This document shows, one piece after another, positions 1 to 5,028 of a stretch of 5,178 nucleotides of DNA (position 1 is the first letter of the stretch; each line of letters opens with the position of its first letter). Source of the DNA: Streptomyces sp. NRRL S-31 (GTDB taxonomy: Bacteria > Actinomycetota > Actinomycetes > Streptomycetales > Streptomycetaceae); the NCBI RefSeq assembly GCF_000718775.1, contig NZ_JOCB01000178.1, positions 1 to 5,178 of the forward strand. The letters run 5' to 3'. Both the position numbers and the translations under genes were made by a program. The notes under the pieces were generated by a model that searched no databases, was not told the DNA's origin, and was given only the letters and a program-made list of their open reading frames with translations.

Positions 1-50
1 GCCCGGTGCCCCCGTGACCGGCCGGCCGGCCGGTCACGGGGGCACCGGGC
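1..50. repeat. Perfect 50-bp palindrome at the window edge
   Basis: Bases 1-25 are the exact reverse complement of bases 26-50, with no spacer and no mismatch. The outer arms read gcccggtgcccccgtgacc and the centre is a ggcc tandem run. The symmetry may continue to the left of the window, because base 51 is t and base 0 is not visible. The palindrome lies inside an open plus-strand reading frame. It could be a strong transcript hairpin or terminator, a protein-binding site, a real coding coincidence, or a fold-back artefact at a contig end. The sequence alone does not decide between these. Confidence 0.9.
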
Positions 51-619
51 TGGGCGCCATGCTGCTGCCCTACGGCGAGGACCGGTACGGGCGCGGCCCG
101 GACATGGACGGGTACGGCTCCGACGCCGAGCTGTCCGGCGCGCAGGCCACGGCCCTGCGCAAGCGGTCACTCGCCGAGGTGCCCCGGTCGCGGCGGCGGC
201 TGCTGGAGCGGCAGATCGACCGGAGCCCGGTCAAGGGCATGGCGATGCGCAGCTATCTGAGTTCCGCGCGGGTCGGCGGCGAGGAGGCCACCTCCGGCGA
301 GGTGTTCGCCCTGGAGATCGTGCTGAGCCGGATGGACGAGCGGACCGTGCGCTCCATGACGGCCTACCAGCACGAGTTCGCGGAGGCGATGAAGGTCTTC
401 CGCAAGGGCCCGGCCGTCGAGGGGCACGAGGACACCGCCTGCTTCCTGCCGCCGACCGACAAGGAGGAGCGGCTCGACATGATGGTGTGCTCCGGCTACG
501 TCGGCGACGTCCTGGTCGTCGCCACCGCGACCGCGGTCAAACCGCTGGACGAGAACGGCGTGGTGGAGATGGTCGCCGCCCAGCTCGACCGCATCAAGGA
601 CCCGGGGAAGGCCATATGA
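2..619 (+). CDS. Unrecognised protein, 5'-truncated; probable relative of the next gene's extracellular domain
   Basis: I do not recognise this family. The frame is open from base 2 to the TGA at 617-619. The GTG at 14 could start a 201-residue protein, but it lies inside the palindrome with no ribosome-binding site, so truncation at the left edge is more likely. The visible part has no transmembrane segment. Counting from the GTG at 14, it has a charged helical stretch (about 48-70, many Arg), a mixed alpha/beta middle, a hydrophobic strand near the C-terminus (GYVGDVLVVATATAV, about 161-175), and an acidic-basic tail. Order and spacing resemble the C-terminal part of the downstream protein: LLP, then an Arg-rich helix, an LEIVL/IELLQ strand, and AY/GY..GD.V.V near the end. 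The two genes overlap by ATGA and are probably translationally coupled. The inferred role is an envelope-associated partner of the next protein; the biochemical function is unknown. Confidence 0.72.
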   Translation, partial: PGAPVTGRPAGHGGTGLGAMLLPYGEDRYGRGPDMDGYGSDAELSGAQATALRKRSLAEVPRSRRRLLERQIDRSPVKGMAMRSYLSSARVGGEEATSGEVFALEIVLSRMDERTVRSMTAYQHEFAEAMKVFRKGPAVEGHEDTACFLPPTDKEERLDMMVCSGYVGDVLVVATATAVKPLDENGVVEMVAAQLDRIKDPGKAI

Positions 620-1557
620 CCGAGCAGGCGCGGACGCGGACGGAAACCGAAACGGAGACGCGGACGGGACCGGAGACGCAGACCGAGACGGAGCGGCCGG
701 AGCGGCCGGCCCCGGAACCGGTGGCGCCCGCGCTCCCGCCGCCGCCCGCGGACCCCCCTGCCGTACCGCCCCCCGCCCCGGCGGCCCCGGCGAAGGACCG
801 CGGGGCACTGCGGGCGGCGCTGCGGTGGACCGCCGCCGTCGCCGTCTTCGCGGTGGTCGGAGCCGGCACGGCGTACGGGATCACGCGGCTGGACCGGACG
901 GACCTGCCGGGCCTGGCCACCGCCTCCGACGGGCGCTGGGACTACCCGGAACTGACCAGGCCGCCGCTGCCGGCCGGCAGCCCGGGTCCGCTCGCGGCGG
1001 CGAACCGGACCGGAACGCACTACGCGGACCTGCGCGCCCTGCTGCTGCCCGCGCCCGAGGGCGCCACGGCGGACCCGGCACCGCGCGCCGCGGACGGCTG
1101 GCTGGCGACGAAGGACTTCCTCGCCCGGTACACCGGCGAGGACAACCGCCGGGAGCTGGGCCAGAAGCTCACCGACCACGGCCTGCGGCACATCGCGGCG
1201 CGCGGCTGGACCGCCCCGGACGGCACCCGCACCCGGATCGAGCTGCTCCAGTTCGACACCGCCGCCGTCGCCGACGACCTGCTGGAGAACAACCTCATCG
1301 GTGCCGCGGCCCCCACCTACGTGGTGCGCGGTGCCGACTACTACGAGCTGGACGAGACGTTCCCGTCGAAGGCACGGGTCGAGGGCGTGACGCTCGCCCC
1401 GTACGCGGAGACCGAGCCGTACGGCGCCGAGCAGGTACGGCAGGCGTACCTCGCGGCCGGGGACACCGTCGCGGTGATCACCCAGTCGCGCCGGGGCGGT
1501 GCCGACGCCGTCCCGTTCCGGCAGACCGTCACCTTGCAGACCGAGCTGCTCGGCTGA
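616..1557 (+). CDS. Unrecognised type II single-pass membrane protein with Thr/Glu- and Pro-rich cytoplasmic tail
   Basis: The protein has 313 residues and no function I recognise. The ATG at 616 is chosen because it overlaps the preceding stop (ATGA) and has a purine-rich ggggaagg at 604-611. An upstream in-frame ATG at 487 would only add Arg-rich out-of-frame translation of the previous gene. Residues 5-27 alternate Thr, Glu and Arg, and 31-59 are Pro/Ala-rich. A basic patch (K60, R62, R66, R70) precedes one hydrophobic helix at about 71-88. Positive charges before the helix predict the N-terminus inside and the roughly 225-residue C-terminal domain outside. That domain includes a helical region (about 165-196), a strand IELLQF (209-213 region), a Tyr-rich segment around 235-243, and a final YLAAGDTVAVI strand near 278-288. 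No cysteines or catalytic motif are evident. The layout suggests a two-gene envelope unit with the upstream relative. Confidence 0.85.
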   Translation: MTEQARTRTETETETRTGPETQTETERPERPAPEPVAPALPPPPADPPAVPPPAPAAPAKDRGALRAALRWTAAVAVFAVVGAGTAYGITRLDRTDLPGLATASDGRWDYPELTRPPLPAGSPGPLAAANRTGTHYADLRALLLPAPEGATADPAPRAADGWLATKDFLARYTGEDNRRELGQKLTDHGLRHIAARGWTAPDGTRTRIELLQFDTAAVADDLLENNLIGAAAPTYVVRGADYYELDETFPSKARVEGVTLAPYAETEPYGAEQVRQAYLAAGDTVAVITQSRRGGADAVPFRQTVTLQTELLG

Positions 1558-1574
1558 GCGGACCTCGTCAGGAG

Positions 1575-1589
1575 GGCCGGGACCCGGCC
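1575..1589. repeat. Short GC-rich inverted repeat upstream of the miniprotein gene
   Basis: Arms ggccggg and cccggcc flank a single central a. The repeat lies between the stop codon of the membrane-protein gene and a candidate -10 box at 1593-1598. It could be a weak hairpin terminating the upstream unit or an operator-like palindrome. No T-run follows it. Confidence 0.4.
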
Positions 1590-1592
1590 GCG

Positions 1593-1598
1593 TAAGCT
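1593..1598 (+). promoter_or_regulatory. Candidate -10 element for the miniprotein and nitrobindin-like genes
   Basis: The hexamer taagct fits the TANNNT pattern of Streptomyces housekeeping promoters. It lies in the 87-bp gap after the membrane-protein gene, about 46 bases before the miniprotein start. No convincing TTGACA-like -35 is present at 17-18 bp spacing, so this is tentative. Confidence 0.3.
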
Positions 1599-1632
1599 GG
1601 GCCCCGGCTCTGTCGTACGCCCACTTCCGCTC

Positions 1633-1638
1633 AAGGAG
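1633..1638 (+). promoter_or_regulatory. Strong Shine-Dalgarno for the 32-residue ORF
   Basis: aaggag ends six bases before the GTG at 1645. It is the best Shine-Dalgarno match I noticed in the window, and it is the main evidence that the following very short reading frame is translated. Confidence 0.75.
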
Positions 1639-1644
1639 CACTCC

Positions 1645-1743
1645 GTGGAGACCTTCTTCGAAATCCTGCTGGTCCTGGTCTGCGTCGGCGTTCTCGCCTT
1701 CGCCGGCGTGACCGTGAAGAAGCTGTACCAGGGCCAGCGCTGA
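1645..1743 (+). CDS. 32-residue single-pass membrane miniprotein
   Basis: This reading frame starts at GTG 1645 and ends at TGA 1741-1743. The predicted protein has a short acidic N-terminus (METFFE), one hydrophobic helix (about residues 7-23: ILLVLVCVGVLAFAGVT) with a single Cys at 13, and a basic C-terminus (KKLYQGQR). The charge distribution predicts the C-terminus in the cytoplasm and the N-terminus outside. An ideal aaggag lies six bases upstream, and third positions are almost all G/C, as expected for a real gene. It begins 87 bp after the membrane-protein gene and ends 25 bp before the nitrobindin-like gene, so it is probably cotranscribed with the latter. I do not recognise a family. 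Proteins of this size and shape often act as small partners of larger membrane complexes, but that is inference. Confidence 0.72.
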   Translation: METFFEILLVLVCVGVLAFAGVTVKKLYQGQR

Positions 1744-1768
1744 CTCCCCTCTAGGAAAGCCTCCGCTC

Positions 1769-2344
1769 ATGATCGAGATCCCGTCCGACCTGCACAAGGA
1801 CCTCGTCCCGCTCGCCTTCCTGCTCGGCAAGTGGGCCGGCGCGGGCGTGCACGACTTCCCCGGCTCGGAGAAGTGCAACTTCGGGCAGGAGGTCAGCTTC
1901 ACCCACGACGGCCGGGACTTCCTGGAGTACCGGTCCCACACCTGGGTGCTGGACAAGGACGGCAACAAGGTCCGCCCGCTGGAGTCGGAGTCCGGCTTCT
2001 GGCGGATCGACGCCGACCGCAAGGTGGAGGTCACGATGACCCGCGACGACGGTGTCATCGAGATCTGGTACGGCGAGATGGCCGACAAGAAGCCGCAGAT
2101 CGACCTGGTCACGGACGCCGTCGCCCGCACCGCCGACTCCCGGCCCTACAGCGGTGGCAAGCGGCTGTACGGCTATGTGAAGAGCGACCTGATGTGGGTC
2201 GGCGAGAAGCAGACCCCCGAGGTCCCGCTGCGCCCCTACATGTCGGCGCAGCTGAAGAAGGTCGTCACCCCGGAGGACGTGGAGCGCTGGGCCAAGGCCC
2301 TCCCGGACGACATGCCGGACGACGGCATCGCCTTCTTCAAGTAG
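1769..2344 (+). CDS. Nitrobindin-like / FABP-fold beta-barrel protein with apparent loss of the heme-ligand histidine
   Basis: The 191-residue cytoplasmic protein belongs to the nitrobindin (DUF1794/THAP4-like, fatty-acid-binding-protein fold) family, which forms ten-stranded barrels. The family signature GxWxGxG is at residues 20-26 (GKWAGAG). Beta-rich segments follow through about residue 165: EVSFTH, EYRSHTWVLD, GFWRI, KVEVTM, VIEIWYGEM. In true nitrobindins a C-terminal histidine binds heme iron, which isomerises peroxynitrite. Here the matching segment reads RPYMSAQLKKV (155-165), with Tyr157 where that histidine is expected, so heme binding or chemistry may be absent or altered. This placement comes from memory of the family, not a computed alignment. 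The ATG at 1769 has aggaaag nine bases upstream. Nur starts 16 bp downstream. Mycobacteria also keep a member of this family (Rv0813c) near a ygfZ-like gene (Rv0811c), supporting an old association. Confidence 0.88.
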   Translation: MIEIPSDLHKDLVPLAFLLGKWAGAGVHDFPGSEKCNFGQEVSFTHDGRDFLEYRSHTWVLDKDGNKVRPLESESGFWRIDADRKVEVTMTRDDGVIEIWYGEMADKKPQIDLVTDAVARTADSRPYSGGKRLYGYVKSDLMWVGEKQTPEVPLRPYMSAQLKKVVTPEDVERWAKALPDDMPDDGIAFFK

Positions 2345-2347
2345 TCC

Positions 2348-2353
2348 TAGACT
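2348..2353 (+). promoter_or_regulatory. Candidate -10 box placing the nur transcript start at its start codon
   Basis: tagact is a near-ideal Streptomyces -10 hexamer. It sits in the 16-bp gap after the nitrobindin-like gene, with seven bases between its end and the GTG at 2361. Transcription would start at or next to the start codon. No Shine-Dalgarno precedes nur, consistent with a leaderless mRNA. A clear -35 box is not seen. Confidence 0.5.
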
Positions 2354-2360
2354 CGTCGGT

Positions 2361-2798
2361 GTGGTGAGCATCGACTGGAAGAGCGACCTCAGGCAGCGCG
2401 GCTACCGGCTGACGCCGCAACGGCAGCTTGTCCTCGAAGCCGTGGACACCCTGGAGCACGCGACCCCCGACGACATCCTCGTGGAAGTGAGGAAGACGGC
2501 GTCGGGGGTCAACATCTCCACCGTCTACCGGACGCTGGAGCTGCTGGAGGAGCTGGGCCTGGTGAGCCACGCCCACCTCGGGCACGGCGCGCCGACCTAC
2601 CACCTCGCCGACCGCCACCACCATCTGCACCTGGTGTGCCGGGACTGCGAGGACGTCATCGAGGCGGACCTGGAGGTGGCCGCGGAGTTCACCGCCAAGC
2701 TGCGGCGGCAGTTCGGGTTCGACACCGACATGAAGCACTTCGCCATCTTCGGCCGGTGCGAGACCTGTTCGGCGAAGGGTTCGAGTACCACGTCGTAG
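2361..2798 (+). CDS. nur: Nickel-responsive Fur-family repressor Nur
   Basis: Nur is a dimeric cytoplasmic DNA-binding protein that, with nickel bound, represses nickel uptake genes and the iron superoxide dismutase gene in Streptomyces. The protein has 145 residues, the normal size. A winged-helix domain (about 1-82) carries the recognition-helix signature NISTVYRTLELLEELGL (51-67). A dimerisation and metal-binding domain follows. The ligand set of the S. coelicolor Nur structure is present as I recall it: His70, His72 and His126 for the nickel site, and His33, His86, His88 and His90 for the second site. Cys pairs 93/96 and 133/136 are also there. This His pattern argues for Nur over iron, zinc or peroxide sensors of the family. 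GTG at 2361 is taken as the start; GTG 2364 is the alternative. No Nur-type palindrome (TTGCAA-like halves) was found nearby, so autoregulation is not evident. Confidence 0.95.
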   Translation: MVSIDWKSDLRQRGYRLTPQRQLVLEAVDTLEHATPDDILVEVRKTASGVNISTVYRTLELLEELGLVSHAHLGHGAPTYHLADRHHHLHLVCRDCEDVIEADLEVAAEFTAKLRRQFGFDTDMKHFAIFGRCETCSAKGSSTTS

Positions 2799-2801
2799 GC
2801 T
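2796..2801 (+). promoter_or_regulatory. Candidate -10 box overlapping the nur stop codon
   Basis: taggct fits TANNNT, and its first three bases are the nur stop codon TAG. Six bases separate it from the ygfZ ATG at 2808. No Shine-Dalgarno is present in the 9-bp gap; the purine stretch gcgaaggg at 2772-2779 is too far upstream. This suggests a leaderless ygfZ transcript in addition to any readthrough from nur. No clear -35 is seen. Confidence 0.4.
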
Positions 2802-2807
2802 TGCGGT

Positions 2808-3773
2808 ATGAAGAGCCCCCTGCTGTCCCTGCCCGGCGCCGTCCCCGCCGAGGGCGTGGACGAAGGTGTCGCCGCCCACTACGGCGACCTGTTCCGCGAG
2901 CAGCGCGCCCTCGCCGACGGCACCGGCTTCGTGGACCTGTCCCATCGCGGTGTCGTCACCGTCACCGGTGCGGACCGGCTGAGCTGGCTGCACCTGCTGC
3001 TCACCCAGCACGTCAGCGAACTGCCCCCCGGCGAGGCCACCGAGGCCCTGATCCTCTCCGCGAACGGGCACATCGAGCACGCCCTGTACCTGGTGGACGA
3101 CGGGACGACCGTCTGGGCGCACGTGGAGCCCGGCACCCAGGACGCGCTGATCGCGTATCTGGAGTCGATGAAGTTCTTCTACCGGGTGGAGGTCGCCGAC
3201 CGGACCGGTGACATCGCCGTGGTGCACCTGCCCGCCGGTTCCATCGCCGCGGTGCCGGACGGGGTCGTCGTACGCGAGACGGCGTACGGGCGGGACGTGT
3301 TCCTGCCGCGTGACGAGCTGGAGTCCTTCGCCGCCGCCCACGGTCCCGCCGCGGGCCTGCTCGCCCACGAGGCGCTGCGCGTGGAGCACCACCGGCCCCG
3401 GCTCGGCTTCGAGACCGATCACCGGACCATCCCGCACGAGCTGGGCTGGATCGGCTCGGCCGTGCACCTCCAGAAGGGCTGCTACCGGGGCCAGGAGACG
3501 GTCGCCCGGGTGCAGAACCTGGGCAAGCCGCCGCGCCGGCTGGTCTTCCTGCACCTGGACGGCAGCGAGGTGCACCTGCCGGCGCCGGGCACGGAGATCC
3601 GCGTCGCGGACGAGGGCCCCGAGGGCCGCAGGATCGGTTTCGTGACGACGTCCGCCCGCCACCACGAGCTGGGCCCGGTGGCCCTCGCCCTGGTGAAGCG
3701 GAACGTACCGCTCGACGCGCGGCTGCTGGCCGGTGAAACCGCGGCCGCGCAGGAGGTCGTGGTCGAGCCGTAG
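2808..3773 (+). CDS. ygfZ: YgfZ/GcvT-family folate-binding iron-sulfur cluster protein
   Basis: The 321-residue cytoplasmic protein resembles the T-protein of glycine cleavage but is of the YgfZ type. YgfZ proteins bind folate and help assemble or repair certain Fe-S enzymes, particularly under oxidative stress. The diagnostic YgfZ signature KGCYRGQE is at residues 223-230, with the essential Cys at 225, followed by the usual TVARVQNLGKPPRRL segment. Upstream are the family's folate-fold features FVDLSHRGVVTVTGADRLSWLHLLLTQ (41-67, partly) and an IPHELGW segment (208-214). A C-terminal barrel (about 245-321) includes IGFVTTSARHHELGPVALALVKR. The length matches the family. The KGCYxGQE motif and isolation from gcvH/gcvP argue against a true aminomethyltransferase. 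It lies nine bp after nur and converges on dtd. Its closeness to the nitrobindin-like gene is conserved in mycobacteria (Rv0811c/Rv0813c), suggesting a shared redox or Fe-S theme. Confidence 0.92.
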   Translation: MKSPLLSLPGAVPAEGVDEGVAAHYGDLFREQRALADGTGFVDLSHRGVVTVTGADRLSWLHLLLTQHVSELPPGEATEALILSANGHIEHALYLVDDGTTVWAHVEPGTQDALIAYLESMKFFYRVEVADRTGDIAVVHLPAGSIAAVPDGVVVRETAYGRDVFLPRDELESFAAAHGPAAGLLAHEALRVEHHRPRLGFETDHRTIPHELGWIGSAVHLQKGCYRGQETVARVQNLGKPPRRLVFLHLDGSEVHLPAPGTEIRVADEGPEGRRIGFVTTSARHHELGPVALALVKRNVPLDARLLAGETAAAQEVVVEP

Positions 3774-3792
3774 CCGCGCGGGCGCCCGGCTC
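3765..3792. terminator. Possible bidirectional hairpin between convergent ygfZ and dtd
   Basis: gagccg (3765-3770) and cggctc (3787-3792) form a six-base stem. It spans the ygfZ stop codon and the 17-bp gap, and reaches into the dtd stop. The loop contains a small ccgcgcgg palindrome (3774-3781). There is no T-run, and the stem overlaps both coding ends, so it is only a weak candidate for a shared terminator. Confidence 0.3.
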
Positions 3793-4216
3793 AGATCTCC
3801 AGCAGCACCGTGAACGGGCCGTCGTTCGTCAGCGACACCCGCATCCGCGCGCCGAAGCGCCCGGTCGCCACCGTCGCGCCCAGCTCCCGCAGCCGGGCGA
3901 CCACCTCGTCCACCAGGGGCTCGGCGACCTCGCCCGGGGCCGCCGCGTTCCAGGTCGGGCGGCGGCCCTTGCGGGCGTCGCCGTAGAGGGTGAACTGGCT
4001 GACCACCAGCAGCGGCGCGGCGGTGTCGCTGCACGACTTCTCGTCCTGGAGCATCCGGATCGTCCACAGCTTCCGGGCCAGCTGCGCCGCCTTCTCCGCG
4101 GTGTCCTCGTGGGTGACCCCGACGAGGACGCAGAGTCCCTCGCCCTCGATCTCGCCCACCGTCTCGCCGTCGACGACGACGCTCGCGCCGTCCACCCTCT
4201 GCACCACCGCACGCAT
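3791..4216 (-). CDS. dtd: D-aminoacyl-tRNA deacylase (D-Tyr-tRNA deacylase)
   Basis: Dtd is a homodimeric cytoplasmic proofreading enzyme. It hydrolyses D-amino acids wrongly attached to tRNA (and glycine on tRNA-Ala), keeping D-residues out of proteins. The 141-residue length is typical. Family hallmarks are all present: MRAVVQRV at the N-terminus, the catalytic-pocket motif SQFTL at residues 73-77 with its conserved Thr76, the RP.W region (R86, P87), and the NDGPFT segment (131-136). The Gly133-cis-Pro134 pair in that segment forms the chiral selectivity filter. The start is ATG at 4216. The frame stays open far upstream, but only this Met gives the canonical MRAVVQRV beginning. There is no Shine-Dalgarno, and a -10-like catgat ends six bases before the ATG. 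It converges on ygfZ and diverges from rsiG. Confidence 0.95.
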   Translation of the reverse strand: MRAVVQRVDGASVVVDGETVGEIEGEGLCVLVGVTHEDTAEKAAQLARKLWTIRMLQDEKSCSDTAAPLLVVSQFTLYGDARKGRRPTWNAAAPGEVAEPLVDEVVARLRELGATVATGRFGARMRVSLTNDGPFTVLLEI

Positions 4217-4222
4217 GCGGAC

Positions 4223-4228
4223 ATCATG
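4223..4228 (-). promoter_or_regulatory. Weak -10-like hexamer just upstream of dtd
   Basis: Read on the minus strand, catgat matches TATAAT at four of six bases and ends six bases before the dtd ATG. With no Shine-Dalgarno in between, it would give a leaderless dtd mRNA. No good -35 is visible. Confidence 0.25.
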
Positions 4229-4242
4229 CCCGCTGCCCCGGG

Positions 4243-4272
4243 CGCGTCCGCACGGGGCCCGGACCGGACGCG
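4243..4272. repeat. Inverted repeat in the dtd-rsiG divergent region
   Basis: cgcgtccg (4243-4250) and cggacgcg (4265-4272) are perfect eight-base arms around a 14-base loop containing gggccc. The repeat lies 27 bp upstream of dtd and about 100 bp upstream of rsiG. Possible roles are an operator in the shared promoter region or a transcript hairpin. In a region this rich in G and C, chance is also plausible. Confidence 0.4.
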
Positions 4273-4375
4273 TCACCCGTCCATCTAGGGCCGTTCGGGG
4301 GCACTCGGTCACATAGCGGCCGGTCGGGGTGGCACGATGCTTGCACACGGCGGTCGAGGGGACGGTCAGAAGCAG

Positions 4376-4978
4376 ATGAGCACACCGAGTTCCGGCGGGC
4401 GGCTGGGTACGCAGGGGGCGCACCGGCCCCCCGCGCAGCGCGCCGACGGCCCCGCGGACCCGGCGCCGGATGCCGGGCCCGACGAGGGCGACCTGGCCCG
4501 GCTGAGCCTGCCCGAGCTGCGCGCCCTGCGCCGTGACGCCCAGCGGGACGAGGCGGACCTCAGCTATGTGCGGCGGCTGCTCCAGGGCCGTATCGACATC
4601 CTGCGCGCGGAGCTGGGCCGGCGCGGCCGGGCGTCCGTGCCGGCACCGGTGGACGGCTCCGTGGTCGACCGGCTCCCGGAGATCCTCCGGGACGCCCCGG
4701 CCCGGCAGCGCTCCTCGGCCCGGCACGTCACGCTCGGCACCCCGCACAACGAGGAGTACCGGCGGCTGGCCGCCGAGATGCTCGGCGAGGTCGAGCTGTC
4801 CGACCTGACGGCCCGCACCGACCTCGAACTGAACGCGGCCATGGGCCGGTTGGTCGGGTACGAGCAGGAGATCTCGGGCTGCCGGCAGCGGCTCCAGCGC
4901 ACGACCGACGCGTGCAGCGGGGAGATCGCGCGCCGGTACCGGGAGGGCGAGGCCCAGGTGGACGACCTGCTGGTGTGA
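4376..4978 (+). CDS. rsiG: RsiG, cyclic-di-GMP-dependent anti-sigma factor for WhiG
   Basis: RsiG sequesters the sporulation sigma factor WhiG when loaded with the second messenger c-di-GMP, delaying the switch from aerial hyphae to spores in Streptomyces. The 200-residue protein contains both copies of the defining ligand motif E(x)3S(x)2R(x)3Q(x)3D. Copy one is E59, S63, R66, Q70, D74; copy two is E163, S167, R170, Q174, D178. Both lie in predicted long helices (about 45-82 and 148-198) that in the known structure pair as an antiparallel coiled coil gripping a c-di-GMP dimer. Between them a conserved-looking linker includes [12 protein letters not shown] (117-128). The first 40 residues are Gly/Pro/Ala-rich and probably disordered. 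ATG 4376 is preferred because it gives the MSTPSSG start. ATG 4337 would add 13 residues and overlaps a possible -10. The Shine-Dalgarno is weak for either start. Confidence 0.93.
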   Translation: MSTPSSGGRLGTQGAHRPPAQRADGPADPAPDAGPDEGDLARLSLPELRALRRDAQRDEADLSYVRRLLQGRIDILRAELGRRGRASVPAPVDGSVVDRLPEILRDAPARQRSSARHVTLGTPHNEEYRRLAAEMLGEVELSDLTARTDLELNAAMGRLVGYEQEISGCRQRLQRTTDACSGEIARRYREGEAQVDDLLV

Positions 4979-5028
4979 GCCGGCGACCCGCTGGTGCCGG
5001 AAGACGGCCTGCCGGGCCGGCCGCCGTC

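Larger units (their letters stand above)
4217..4375. promoter_or_regulatory. Divergent dtd/rsiG intergenic region
   Basis: These 159 bases separate two divergent genes and must hold promoters for both unless transcription enters from outside. Besides the 8-bp inverted repeat and the dtd -10-like hexamer, I see gatgct at 4336-4341 as a poor -10 candidate for rsiG, with gtcaca (4308-4313) too far upstream for a normal spacer. A purine run gaggggac (4355-4362) lies 13 bases before the rsiG ATG. I found no recognisable BldD-type palindrome. Confidence 0.5.

Noticed and set aside
487..615. Upstream ATG for the membrane protein
   Set aside because: The 43 extra residues are Arg-rich out-of-frame translation of the preceding gene. 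The ATGA overlap at 616 with a purine-rich site just upstream is the better start.
496..2130. Long minus-strand open frame of 544 codons
   Set aside because: It lies antisense to the membrane protein, miniprotein and nitrobindin-like genes. Its product is Arg/Gly/Pro-rich low-complexity sequence, typical of shadows in GC-rich DNA.
2300..2830. Nur operator near nur or ygfZ
   Set aside because: I looked for paired TTGCAA-like halves and saw only isolated partial matches such as cttgcgg at 2800, so no site is claimed.
2337..4067. Minus-strand open frame of 576 codons
   Set aside because: It is antisense to nur and ygfZ, both firmly identified by motifs, and overlaps the correct dtd frame. It shows no domain I can recognise.
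4337..4375. Upstream ATG for rsiG
   Set aside because: It adds 13 residues without a Shine-Dalgarno and sits in a plausible -10 region. The ATG at 4376 gives the expected MSTPSSG start, though this is not certain.
4217..4747. N-terminal extension of dtd to 318 residues
   Set aside because: The frame stays open upstream, but the Dtd family begins with MRAVVQRV at 4216, the length then matches exactly, and the extension would run antisense through rsiG.
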